DNA from: Candidatus Cloacimonadota bacterium
GTDB lineage: Bacteria > Cloacimonadota > Cloacimonadia > Cloacimonadales > TCS61
Assembly: GCA_021735645.1 (NCBI GenBank)
Contig: JAIPGP010000015.1
Location: 1-52,928 of the forward strand
Length of the DNA: 52,928 nt
Direction of reading: 5' to 3'
The notes beneath the pieces were generated by a model. The model did not search any database and had not been told where the DNA came from. It saw only the letters and a list, made by a program, of their open reading frames with translations. Every line of letters starts with the position of its first letter. Within the stretch, counting starts at the first letter, position 1. Positions 8,299-15,789 of this stretch are shown here, piece by piece. The position numbers and the translations under genes were made by a program.

Positions 8299-10015
8299 TA
8301 GAGAAGAATTTTCGCAAACCAGGTTCTGGAAAGTTCTCGATAACCCGAAAGTCATACTCTGGCTGATTGTATTGTTATTTATTTTCTATTTCCTGCCCTA
8401 TTTCATTAAGGGTGAAAATGTTTTTATTCCCCAATTCGATAATCTTGACCAGATGAGTTATCTGGGGCATTTTGATGGCAGGTTCCAGGGGCATTTTTTT
8501 CTGAATGACCAGATGGAGGAATACTATCTTCCGGGAATGGAACCCGTTTTCAGGCTGGCAGTAATATCTGTGCCTAAACTTTTCTGGCTGCTGGGCTTTT
8601 TCCGGGGTTATGTACTTAATGAGTTCGTTTACAGGTTGCTGGCATTTCTGGGATTCTATCTGCTTTTAAATCGATATCTTATGAAGGGAATTCCCAGAAT
8701 GTTTCCCGCCTTGATCTCTATTGCATATATATATCTGCCCTTTTGGCCTCAGGGAGGCTTGTCGGTTTCGGGATTGCCGTTAGTGGGTTTGATACTGCTG
8801 AATATTTATCACAAAAGACAAGTTCTGCTCTCCTATATTTTTCTATTGGTTTATATTGCTTATTCAGGATTTTTTCTGACGGGAATTTTTGTGCTGGCAA
8901 TTCTCAGTTTTCTCATCGTGATCAGATTGTGTTGCGGCTTGAGCTATAAAAGACTGATCCCGCCACTACTTCTGATGACCGTAATTTATCTAATCACAAA
9001 TTATCCTTATTTTCTGATCGCTTTTTATTATAAAATTCCCACCAACAGGTCAGAAATTCAGATATTATCTAAAAATCTGGCAGATGTCTGGAAAGACCTG
9101 TTTGTGAATTACTTTGTCACGTCACATAAACATGCTCCCTCTTTGCATCAATATCTTCTGCTGCCTGTGGCAATAATTTCCGGTTATCTAATTATCCGCA
9201 ATCGCTCTTTTTTTCTTCGTAAACTAACAATCCAACTACTCGGATTCATTATACTAAGTGCGCTGTTATTTTCGCTTTATCGTTTTGAACCGGTTAATCA
9301 GTGGTACACTAAATTACAATTCGGCTTTGATTATTCCCGGTTATTTTTCTTGAATCCACCGGTTTGGTATCTACTTGCCGGTACAGTTATCACCTTTTTT
9401 TATCAAAATTACAGCAGGAAAAAGGTCATCCTGATCATTGCCCTTTTTATTCTGATTGCTCAAATCACAATAAATTATTATTATTCCAGTAATAAGACCT
9501 GGACAGAACTGCCTACTTACCATCAGGTAGTTTCAGAAAACCAGTTCGATGAAATTTCAAATTATCTCAGTGAGTACGAACCGGGATTTTCCAAATCAGA
9601 AACCCGTATCGGCTGTGTGGGATTCCAGCCGGCTGTAGCAAATTTTAATGGTTTTAAAACACTGGGAGCTTATTGTCCCATGTATCCACTGCATCTCAAG
9701 CAGACCTTTCTGGACATTCTGGAAGGTGAAATGGATAAAAACCCGAGATTAAAGCTATACATGAAAAGATGGGGTTCACAATTATACCTCTTTGATGATC
9801 AGATATTTATCGAGATGCTGGATCAGAAATACCTGAGAAGTAATGTAAAAGACATCACCTGTGAACTGAATACTTTTAAACTAAAAGAGTTAGGGGTAGA
9901 TTACCTTTTCAGTACTGCGAAAGTTACCAATGCTGCAGACAAAGGGTTAAGAGAAGTATATCGTGAAAAGAATCCCTTCAACTATTATCGCTTCTTTGTC
10001 TATGCTATAGAATAA
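8285..10015 (+). CDS. Large polytopic membrane protein of the glycan cluster
   Basis: 576 residues from the ATG at 8285; the upstream in-frame ATG at 8237 lies deep in the aminotransferase gene. The first 430 residues hold about ten to twelve hydrophobic segments, and the first loop contains FIPQFDNLDQMSY with acidic residues. The last 140 residues are a soluble-looking domain. The layout fits GT-C-like or YfhO/DUF6044-type membrane glycosyltransferases; I am not certain of the family. It is the last gene of the operon and ends convergent to, and one base from, the SRAP gene. The N-terminal overlap of 14 bases suggests translational coupling. Confidence 0.7.
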   Translation: MSANSREEFSQTRFWKVLDNPKVILWLIVLLFIFYFLPYFIKGENVFIPQFDNLDQMSYLGHFDGRFQGHFFLNDQMEEYYLPGMEPVFRLAVISVPKLFWLLGFFRGYVLNEFVYRLLAFLGFYLLLNRYLMKGIPRMFPALISIAYIYLPFWPQGGLSVSGLPLVGLILLNIYHKRQVLLSYIFLLVYIAYSGFFLTGIFVLAILSFLIVIRLCCGLSYKRLIPPLLLMTVIYLITNYPYFLIAFYYKIPTNRSEIQILSKNLADVWKDLFVNYFVTSHKHAPSLHQYLLLPVAIISGYLIIRNRSFFLRKLTIQLLGFIILSALLFSLYRFEPVNQWYTKLQFGFDYSRLFFLNPPVWYLLAGTVITFFYQNYSRKKVILIIALFILIAQITINYYYSSNKTWTELPTYHQVVSENQFDEISNYLSEYEPGFSKSETRIGCVGFQPAVANFNGFKTLGAYCPMYPLHLKQTFLDILEGEMDKNPRLKLYMKRWGSQLYLFDDQIFIEMLDQKYLRSNVKDITCELNTFKLKELGVDYLFSTAKVTNAADKGLREVYREKNPFNYYRFFVYAIE

Positions 10016-10615
10016 TTATTTCCCAATTATCTTCATATCTGACGCAGGATAAGGTACCAGTAAGTTTTTCAGGGCAATAATATCTTCACTATTCAGCCAG
10101 ATCTGTTCATCTTCCTTTTTCAGGATCACGGGCATTCTCTCATGCACTGGTGCCACTATTTCATTGGACTGGCAGGTGATAATTGTGCAGGTGGGAATGA
10201 TCTCTCCCTGGGGATTTGTCCATTTCTCCCAGATGCCTGCAAAAGAGAAGAGCTCTCTGCTTTTCAATTCAAAATAGAATTTAGTTTTATCCGGTTTGCG
10301 CCATTCAAAGAAACCATTCGCCGGGATGAGGCAGCGTCTGGATTTAAAACCTGCCCGGAAGCTGGGTTTCACGTCAATTGTCTCTGCTCTGGCATTGAAT
10401 AATTTATATCCTATTTTATCATCTTTTGCCCAAAAGGGGATAAGACCCCAACGGACAAAACCTAGATACTTTCTGCCTTGTTTGATTACGATCACCGGAA
10501 CCTGCTGCGAGGGACGGATATTTTTATCAGGAGGAATTTCGCCTAAATCCTGCAACAGTTTATGGTAATCCTTGATCGCCTGCACTGAACTGTAGAGAGC
10601 AAAATTACCGCACAT
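10016..10615 (-). CDS. SRAP-family protein (YedK/HMCES-like)
   Basis: 199 residues from the third Met (10615), chosen because it places the catalytic cysteine at residue 2: MCGNFALY. Also seen are NARAETIDVKPSFR (Asn and Arg of the DNA-binding site), IPANGFFEWRK (catalytic Glu) and PVHERMPVIL (catalytic His). SRAP proteins form a covalent thiazolidine link to abasic sites in single-stranded DNA and shield them. The gene is last in a three-gene minus-strand run after DUF975 and a UmuD-like gene, agreeing with a DNA-damage role. It converges with the glycan operon end. Confidence 0.93.
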   Translation of the reverse strand: MCGNFALYSSVQAIKDYHKLLQDLGEIPPDKNIRPSQQVPVIVIKQGRKYLGFVRWGLIPFWAKDDKIGYKLFNARAETIDVKPSFRAGFKSRRCLIPANGFFEWRKPDKTKFYFELKSRELFSFAGIWEKWTNPQGEIIPTCTIITCQSNEIVAPVHERMPVILKKEDEQIWLNSEDIIALKNLLVPYPASDMKIIGK

Positions 10616-10617
10616 GA

Positions 10618-11226
10618 TCAATAATCAGAAATTTCCTGCAGCGATTCGTAGAATTCTGTGATCGTAGCAAAGTAAAGGGGTCCTACGTAGAAAATAAAGA
10701 GGATACCACAGGTAATAAGGCTCAGGAAAAGCCAGCCGATAAAGCTGAGTTGTAGTTTGAAAAGCTCTGTTTTATGACCTTTCATCATCAGTTTGCTGCG
10801 TCTAAGAGCTTCTAAAGGTTTGGATTCCGGATTATCTGCCAGAATATAAAAAGACATACTGTAACTAAGTGCGGCTATAATGCCAGGCACCAGCAGAAAG
10901 ATTGACCAGAAAGCAATTATCATCACTGATAGTAAAATTGTGAGAAAAGCATTTATCCAGTTATCAAAGCCTTTGAAGAGGAGCGAAACCTGAGGATTGG
11001 AATTTCGGCTGTTGCTCAGAAAGAACATCATCATGCCCAGGGTAACAGGTCCTTGAAAAACCAGCCGCAGGCAGAGGATAAAGAACCCACCATCCAAATA
11101 TGTTTTACCAAAAATGGCATCGATGGCAGCAAATACCAGAAAGCCGAGAAGAACGGTTACTATGGCACTTTCCCATTTGCCTTCCAGATTGCGTCTGGCA
11201 CGCACCTTATAAAATGCAGTTCTCAT
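10618..11226 (-). CDS. DUF975-family membrane protein
   Basis: 202 residues with four to five membrane segments. The family motifs are visible: an N-terminal ARRNLEGKWESAIV like the usual A-K-x-x-L-x-G-N-W entry, and the conserved middle LLVPGIIAALSYSMSFYILADNPESKPLEALRRSKLMMKGHKTELF. This last segment is diagnostic. Function is unknown for the family. The start has GGGAG four bases upstream. It lies 9 bases after the UmuD-like gene and 2 bases before the SRAP gene, so the three are probably cotranscribed. Confidence 0.85.
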   Translation of the reverse strand: MRTAFYKVRARRNLEGKWESAIVTVLLGFLVFAAIDAIFGKTYLDGGFFILCLRLVFQGPVTLGMMMFFLSNSRNSNPQVSLLFKGFDNWINAFLTILLSVMIIAFWSIFLLVPGIIAALSYSMSFYILADNPESKPLEALRRSKLMMKGHKTELFKLQLSFIGWLFLSLITCGILFIFYVGPLYFATITEFYESLQEISDY

Positions 11227-11234
11227 TACACTCC

Positions 11235-11687
11235 CTATAATTTATGAATACAGTAAGTAACCACTCCCCAGACCGAGAAATCAGTATCTTCTGTGATGAT
11301 AATTTCCGGATAAGCAGGATTCTCAGGGTGGAGAGACCAGTATTTAGCAGAAATTTTTAATCTTTTCACCGTAAGTTCGCTATTGAGCACGGCTACGATC
11401 ACATTTCCATCCGCAGCATTCAAAGCTCTATCCACAATGAGCACATCATCAGGGAAAATCCCTGCTCCAATCATGGAATCACCCTCTACACGTATAAAGA
11501 AAGTAGCAACCGGATGCGAGATCAATTGCTCATTAAGATCAATTGTCTTTTCTATATAGTCCTGGGCTGGAGAGGGAAATCCGGCAGCAATATTAGCTCC
11601 CAATAGCGGCCTTTTCAACCTCTTATGCTGCTGAAAACCAGAGATTTCTTTGATGTTATCTCCCAATATGACTTTTTTATCTTTCAT
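11235..11687 (-). CDS. umuD: UmuD-like S24 self-cleaving peptidase
   Basis: 150 residues from the ATG at 11687. UmuD is cut by RecA-triggered self-cleavage and then joins UmuC in translesion polymerase V. Seen: the cleavage site Ala35-Gly36 in AAGFPSPAQDY, the nucleophile Ser71 in VEGDSMIGAGI, and the general-base Lys108 in ELTVKRL. The layout matches UmuD rather than full LexA, since no winged-helix domain is present. No umuC is in the window; transcription continues into DUF975 and SRAP instead. The start codon abuts the T-tract of an intrinsic terminator and has no visible Shine-Dalgarno, so the true start or promoter is uncertain. Confidence 0.88.
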   Translation of the reverse strand: MKDKKVILGDNIKEISGFQQHKRLKRPLLGANIAAGFPSPAQDYIEKTIDLNEQLISHPVATFFIRVEGDSMIGAGIFPDDVLIVDRALNAADGNVIVAVLNSELTVKRLKISAKYWSLHPENPAYPEIIITEDTDFSVWGVVTYCIHKL

Positions 11688-11712
11688 AAAAAAAAGGCTG
11701 CCGAAGCAGCCT
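11687..11712 (-). terminator. Intrinsic terminator between the surface-protein genes and umuD
   Basis: Read on the minus strand, AGGCTGC-TTCG-GCAGCCT forms a perfect 7-bp stem with a stable UUCG loop (11695-11712) followed by eight T. It ends the 14920-11722 surface gene run. The plus strand also carries a T-run after the stem, so it may work both ways. Confidence 0.9.
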
Positions 11713-11721
11713 GTATTTTTT

Positions 11722-12759
11722 TCATTTGAGCAGCAGCATTCTGCTGTATGCCTTGCTGGATGCACCTTTTATCTGACAAAAATAAACTCCGCTAGCTACT
11801 GCATTGCCCCGCTCATCTGTTCCCTGCCAGGTTACTCGTGATAGTGAATTTGGCACTAAACCGCTCAAATGAAAGCCCTTCACAAGCTGACCTTTGACTG
11901 AATAAACATTCACTTCCACGCTGGTCTCATCGCAGGGAACCAGGAAGTTTATGGTCGTGCTGGGATTAAATGGATTAGGACTGATGCTGTGGATCCCCAC
12001 TTCTGTGATATGAGTCGGAACATTATCCAGAGCATTTACATTGATAACTGTGACCACGATCTCATCAGGCAGCGAATTATGGATGCCGTCATTAACAATG
12101 AGAGAGATAATATATTCAGTGTCTTCGGTTACTGTGGGAGCTGTGAAAGATGGGGTGGCAGAAGTGGGATCACTAAGGATTATTTCAGCCGGAGCTGTCC
12201 AGAGATAGGTGAGATTATTACCTTCAGGATCATAGGAATTGCTGCCATCCAGATTTGCTGCAGTTTCTTCATCGACAGCAATATCAGCACCTGCATCTGC
12301 TAAAGGCAGCAGGTTCTGACCATTGACTGTGATGCTGCCATCTGTAGTGTTGTTGATGGGAGTGGCATTAAATTTAAAATCGTGAATATCAAGATCAGAA
12401 TTGCCGGATATCCCTGTAAAAGTTAATCTTATAATAACCCCTGTTCCGGTCTGTGCTTCGTAATGACTGTAGGCAGCTATCAGGTTTCCAGGCTCAGTTT
12501 CATTCACCAGCAGCATACCATCTGTGAAGATGTCACCTTCGTCAAAATCATTATAGGTAATAGTATTCGGATCATAATTCATTTCAAATTGAAAACTGAT
12601 AACGTCATAGTCCTCGATCAGTTCAGAAGTTGCAATATCAATAGATATACTTTCTCCGGCGTTAACGTTACCAGAAGAAACGATGATCGCAGCGTCTTCC
12701 AGATCTGCAAACATACTAAATGCGATTAACAGCAGTGAGATAATTATAATTTTTTTCAT
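11722..12759 (-). CDS. Secreted cohesin-PKD protein with T9SS-type sorting domain
   Basis: 345 residues. A signal peptide (KKIIIISLLLIAFSMFA) leads into a cohesin-like domain at about 20-148, with paired strands such as ISFQFEMNYDPNTITY and GVIIRLTFTGI. A PKD/REJ-like beta domain follows at about 150-245 (DAGADIAVDEETAANLDGSNSYDPEGNNLTYLW). The C-terminal 85 residues (SPNPFNPSTTINF...ERGNAVASGVYFCQIK...RMLLLK) are a FlgD-like/type A sorting domain used for type IX secretion and surface attachment. Downstream partner of a second cohesin and a dockerin enzyme. I infer it anchors dockerin proteins to the cell surface. Confidence 0.88.
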   Translation of the reverse strand: MKKIIIISLLLIAFSMFADLEDAAIIVSSGNVNAGESISIDIATSELIEDYDVISFQFEMNYDPNTITYNDFDEGDIFTDGMLLVNETEPGNLIAAYSHYEAQTGTGVIIRLTFTGISGNSDLDIHDFKFNATPINNTTDGSITVNGQNLLPLADAGADIAVDEETAANLDGSNSYDPEGNNLTYLWTAPAEIILSDPTSATPSFTAPTVTEDTEYIISLIVNDGIHNSLPDEIVVTVINVNALDNVPTHITEVGIHSISPNPFNPSTTINFLVPCDETSVEVNVYSVKGQLVKGFHLSGLVPNSLSRVTWQGTDERGNAVASGVYFCQIKGASSKAYSRMLLLK

Positions 12760-12773
12760 AGTTCTTTCCTGAT

Positions 12774-13238
12774 TTATTTTTTTGTATTGGGAGGCAGCAC
12801 TTTGATAGCTGCGTCATAAACCTGTGTCATTATATCCGAGTTCATTTTAAATTTATCAAACTGCAGGTGAGTATCACCTATGGTTTTGGCGATAAAGATC
12901 AATTCTACCAGAGTTCCATTGCCTTTTTGGGGCTGGTAGTGACTGCAGGCTACTTTAATGAGACCAGCTTCTTGTCCATTAGCCATCAGCATGGCATTTT
13001 CAAAGAGATCTCCCGGTTTATGATTGATGTATTGCAGTATTTCACTATCGTAATAAGCATCGAATTGAAAGGCGATCACCCGCATGTCTTCTGTTATATC
13101 ATTAGCATTTACATAAATACGGATAGTATCTCCCACCGTGGCAGTATAGTTTCCGCCATCAATGGAAATGTCTCGAATATCAGCAGCCAGAAGACTGGCT
13201 ATCAGCAATAATCCTGCGATAAACACTACTTTTTTCAT
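12774..13238 (-). CDS. Secreted single-domain cohesin protein
   Basis: 154 residues: a signal peptide (VVFIAGLLLIASLLAA) and then one cohesin-like domain to the end (VGDTIRIYVNANDITEDMRVIAFQFDAYYDSEILQY...GTLVELIFIA). It is clearly a diverged paralogue of residues 20-148 of the neighbouring cohesin-PKD protein: both share the I/V-x-FQF-x-x-YD, G-D-x-F-x-x-x-ML and AxSHYxxQxGxG patterns. There is no sorting domain. AGGAG lies before the start. It sits between the dockerin enzyme and the anchored cohesin protein in the same transcript, so it may be a free adaptor or a split scaffold piece. Confidence 0.82.
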   Translation of the reverse strand: MKKVVFIAGLLLIASLLAADIRDISIDGGNYTATVGDTIRIYVNANDITEDMRVIAFQFDAYYDSEILQYINHKPGDLFENAMLMANGQEAGLIKVACSHYQPQKGNGTLVELIFIAKTIGDTHLQFDKFKMNSDIMTQVYDAAIKVLPPNTKK

Positions 13239-13303
13239 ATTTTTTAACTCCTGTAATAAAGACTTATATTTCTTTTAATACTGTCAATAGAAATCTTGCT
13301 CTA

Positions 13304-14920
13304 TCATCGCTCAACCGGAAACTGCTCAATGATACCCACGAAATACTGCAGTATCAGCGATACATCATAGCTGTCCAGTTCCTGGCTGCCATCCACATCT
13401 GCTGCAATTATCCTGGCTGCGTCCCAGGGCAGTGGATCAAGCTCCGGTAAAGGGTCAAGACCAACCACATATTGCAGCAGCAGAGCAGCATCAAAAGATT
13501 CCACACTGCCATTTTCGTCCAGGTCGCCATAAGCAATTGCCTGCAGAATGGCAAACTGATGCGGATCATATTCACCAGCGAGCGGATGGTCGATCTGATT
13601 GCCTTCCACATCCGCAGCATGAAGGTAATACTGAAATATCCCTTCTGTGTTCGGCAGCACCAGACTTGATTCCCAGTTTCCGGAACCATTATTTGTCATG
13701 GGCTCAAAATTCCATGCTTCACCCTGTATTCTCCAGCCGATATATATGGAATCTGCCAATAGAGCTACCTGACTATATGCCTTAATCTGAGCACTGAAAT
13801 CAAGTTCTATTCCTCCGGACTGCTCCTGCCAGTAAGGCAGATGCTCCACGTGCAGCATATTGCGGTCGGCTATGCCTTTCGTGCGGCAGTGCAGGGCGTC
13901 TGTACTCACCCAGCTTCCGGTGAATCCGGCGATTTCATAGCCCGGTAGAGCAGTTTCATATACTTCCAGAGCTTCATCATCCCAATTGCTGCCTGTGATG
14001 GGAACAAATACACGCTTATTAAGTATTAGAGAATTTGTATAGGGTTGATCACTGGGTGTGTAAACCCGGTAAACTTCATAAGGATAGCCCCAGGAACAGT
14101 TCTGAGATGCAAAATAATCTGCTGTTTCTTCTATCTCATCATATTGGGCATGACTGGCAGGCACTTCTCTAATCAATACTTTGTCAACTGCCAGAAATTT
14201 GCCCCAGCAGTCTATATGGTCAATATAGGTATTATTAGGGTCAGGCAGGATATGATAATTATTTATACCCAGATAATCAGACATCAGTGTATTGATTTCC
14301 TGGGTAGTGAGATCAGGATTTTCATAGATTACCAGATCTGTAGCAGCGGAAATCCCATAGCCATCAGTCATATAATTTCCACCGGTTTGCTCCAGCGGCA
14401 TGCCGTAAAGCGGAATATTCAAAAAATCTGCTACTTCTATGGGAATATCATTATCATTTGGACGCGGTCTGTTATAGATAAAATTCACAATTGCTATTTC
14501 ACTGCCGTCATAGATATACCAGGGTCCATAATCCCGACACCAGTAGCTGTCAGATGGTGCAATCAAGAATTCGCAGTTTGCCAGATTAACGCCATTGCTG
14601 TTATAACTGGCAGTTACAGTATTCTGAGCTGCAGTGCTGGAGACTATGGTAACCACTTTATCTTCCTGAGAGAAGCTGGCAATCAGGCTGTAGCTGATGC
14701 CAAAGGGGTAGCGGATCAAAACTCCTTCCATAGGCTCAAATTCCGCAATGTTCCGGGCAGAGGCAGGAGGGTCGGTTTGATAAAAGTCTCTTGAAGCTGG
14801 AATCTCGATTTCCTGCTTCGACAAATAATGCCCTCGCTGTGGATTATCACGCAACAGTGGTGATTCTGACCTTAGTCCCATCAGCATAATAAGTAATAAT
14901 ACCAAGATAAGCTTTCGCAT
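13304..14920 (-). CDS. Secreted peptidylarginine/agmatine deiminase-like enzyme with dockerin
   Basis: 538 residues: a signal peptide (1-18), a guanidine-deiminase catalytic domain (about 40-360), a beta domain (about 370-460) and a C-terminal dockerin (about 465-535). Catalytic residues match Porphyromonas PPAD in order and spacing: Asp130 in WCRDYGPW, His235 and Asp237 in DHIDCW, Asn296 in YTNSL and Cys345 in ALHCRTKG. The dockerin has two EF-hand-like calcium loops, DLDENGSVESFD and DVDGSQELDSYD, each followed by a helix ending LLQYVVGL or ILQYFVGI. The expected reaction is arginine to citrulline or agmatine to carbamoylputrescine, outside the cell. Two cohesin genes follow downstream. Confidence 0.92.
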   Translation of the reverse strand: MRKLILVLLLIMLMGLRSESPLLRDNPQRGHYLSKQEIEIPASRDFYQTDPPASARNIAEFEPMEGVLIRYPFGISYSLIASFSQEDKVVTIVSSTAAQNTVTASYNSNGVNLANCEFLIAPSDSYWCRDYGPWYIYDGSEIAIVNFIYNRPRPNDNDIPIEVADFLNIPLYGMPLEQTGGNYMTDGYGISAATDLVIYENPDLTTQEINTLMSDYLGINNYHILPDPNNTYIDHIDCWGKFLAVDKVLIREVPASHAQYDEIEETADYFASQNCSWGYPYEVYRVYTPSDQPYTNSLILNKRVFVPITGSNWDDEALEVYETALPGYEIAGFTGSWVSTDALHCRTKGIADRNMLHVEHLPYWQEQSGGIELDFSAQIKAYSQVALLADSIYIGWRIQGEAWNFEPMTNNGSGNWESSLVLPNTEGIFQYYLHAADVEGNQIDHPLAGEYDPHQFAILQAIAYGDLDENGSVESFDAALLLQYVVGLDPLPELDPLPWDAARIIAADVDGSQELDSYDVSLILQYFVGIIEQFPVER

Positions 14921-15056
14921 ATTTTACTCCTGAAACCATTTCAATTTTTCTAAATATCGCCTTCCTTAATTGTCAAGTATAAATATTATCGGCATCACCC
15001 CGAAATTAATCGCGAATGTAGCATCGTTGAATTTACTGCCAAACACAATCTTAATA

Positions 15057-15131
15057 ACCACCAACTTCAGTTGGTGGTAAAGATAAACAAACGAAGTATA
15101 GTCACTTCAGTGACTTCATCAAATATTTAAG
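15057..15131. repeat. REP-like element copy B (inverted relative to copy A)
   Basis: ACCACCAACT-TC-AGTTGGTGGT at 15057-15078 and AGTCACT-TC-AGTGACT at 15100-15115, with the same connecting sequence as at 1-75 but in reverse orientation. It is the first of several palindromic elements in the gene-free stretch 14921-15789. Confidence 0.8.
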
Positions 15132-15177
15132 TAAGATACAGTGAATTTATAAATGTGTTAACTCTTAATTATTATGA

Positions 15178-15241
15178 AGTGGTTGAAACCACTAGCTCTC
15201 TCTTTGCGATCATTAACACCAGATTTAAATCTGGTGTTAAT
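15178..15241. repeat. REP-like palindrome pair C
   Basis: AGTGGTT-GA-AACCACT at 15178-15193 and a perfect 30-base palindrome centred on ACCAGATTTAAATCTGGT at 15212-15241. The layout (short palindrome, spacer of about 18, longer palindrome bounded by TTAA) is the same as copies A and B, but the stem sequences differ. Confidence 0.65.
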
Positions 15242-15347
15242 GAGATCGGGAGATACAAATTATGCAGAGATTTATATTGATATAATTGTCCTATACAAAA
15301 TGATTTAGCTATCTTATTACTCTTATAAAACAGGGGGATGCCTGTAA

Positions 15348-15466
15348 CTAAGTCATATGTGCACCGCTGGGTATTTCCATGTCCATCCTTCGCCTACTCC
15401 GTCACTAAAGTTAAGGAGCACTTTCAGAAGGCTACGGCACGGTCTACGAGGGGCGCAGATGACGAC
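15348..15466. repeat. Dispersed repeat family R1, long copy
   Basis: This shares ends with 20347-20434: CTAAGTCA, then GTGCACCGCYGGGTATT, GTCCATCCTTCG, AAGGCTACGGCACGGTCTA and GAGGGGCGCAGATGACGAC. The long copy has about 30 extra central bases with an internal inverted repeat (CTCC...GGAG). Noncoding in all frames. Confidence 0.7.
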
Positions 15467-15560
15467 TGCTACCAACTGATTCCAGCTCGATGCATTTCTA
15501 AGGTTGAAATTTAGAATAGGTTAGCTGCTCAGTCCTAGTTCTCGCTCCACTTCCTCTTAT

Positions 15561-15620
15561 TAACCCCCAAATTAATTTGGGGTTAAGATGTACGAACAAA
15601 ATATAGTCGCTTCAGTGGCT
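15561..15620. repeat. REP-like palindrome pair D
   Basis: CCCCAAATT-AATTTGGGG at 15565-15582 flanked by TTAA-like ends, followed after 22 bases by AGTCGCTTCAGTGGCT at 15605-15620. It has the same architecture as copies A-C, with the second palindrome now imperfect. Confidence 0.65.
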
Positions 15621-15714
15621 TCTTATACCACCCGGATAAGCAGGCGTTTTAGACTTTACCAGGGACAAGAATCCTGGCGGCCATTAATTGCCTGCCATAT
15701 TCTTAAATATTATT

Positions 15715-15779
15715 AGTCGATGTCGCTCATCCCGATAATTCGGGACTGTCCCGGGTTCCGTTCAGAAGTCCTGGCTTGG
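15715..15779 (-). repeat. Dispersed repeat family R2, inverted copy
   Basis: In reverse complement it reads AAGCCAGGACTTCTGAACGG...CAGTCCCGAATTATCGGGATGAGCGACATCGACT, related to 20757-20823 and 23846-23914, which carry GCCAGTCCCG, CATCAGGATGAACTG, GTTCTGA and GAYATHGACTGA. Order of parts differs somewhat, so homology is partial. It ends just before the PTS-IIA gene. Confidence 0.45.
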
Positions 15780-15789
15780 TTTTCTCATT

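Noticed and set aside
10142-10568. Two plus-strand open frames of 86 and 90 residues
   Set aside because: Shadows of the SRAP gene, which shows all catalytic residues on the minus strand.
14045-14794. 249-residue open frame on the plus strand
   Set aside because: Lies wholly opposite the deiminase gene, whose catalytic and dockerin motifs are clear; no family features of its own.
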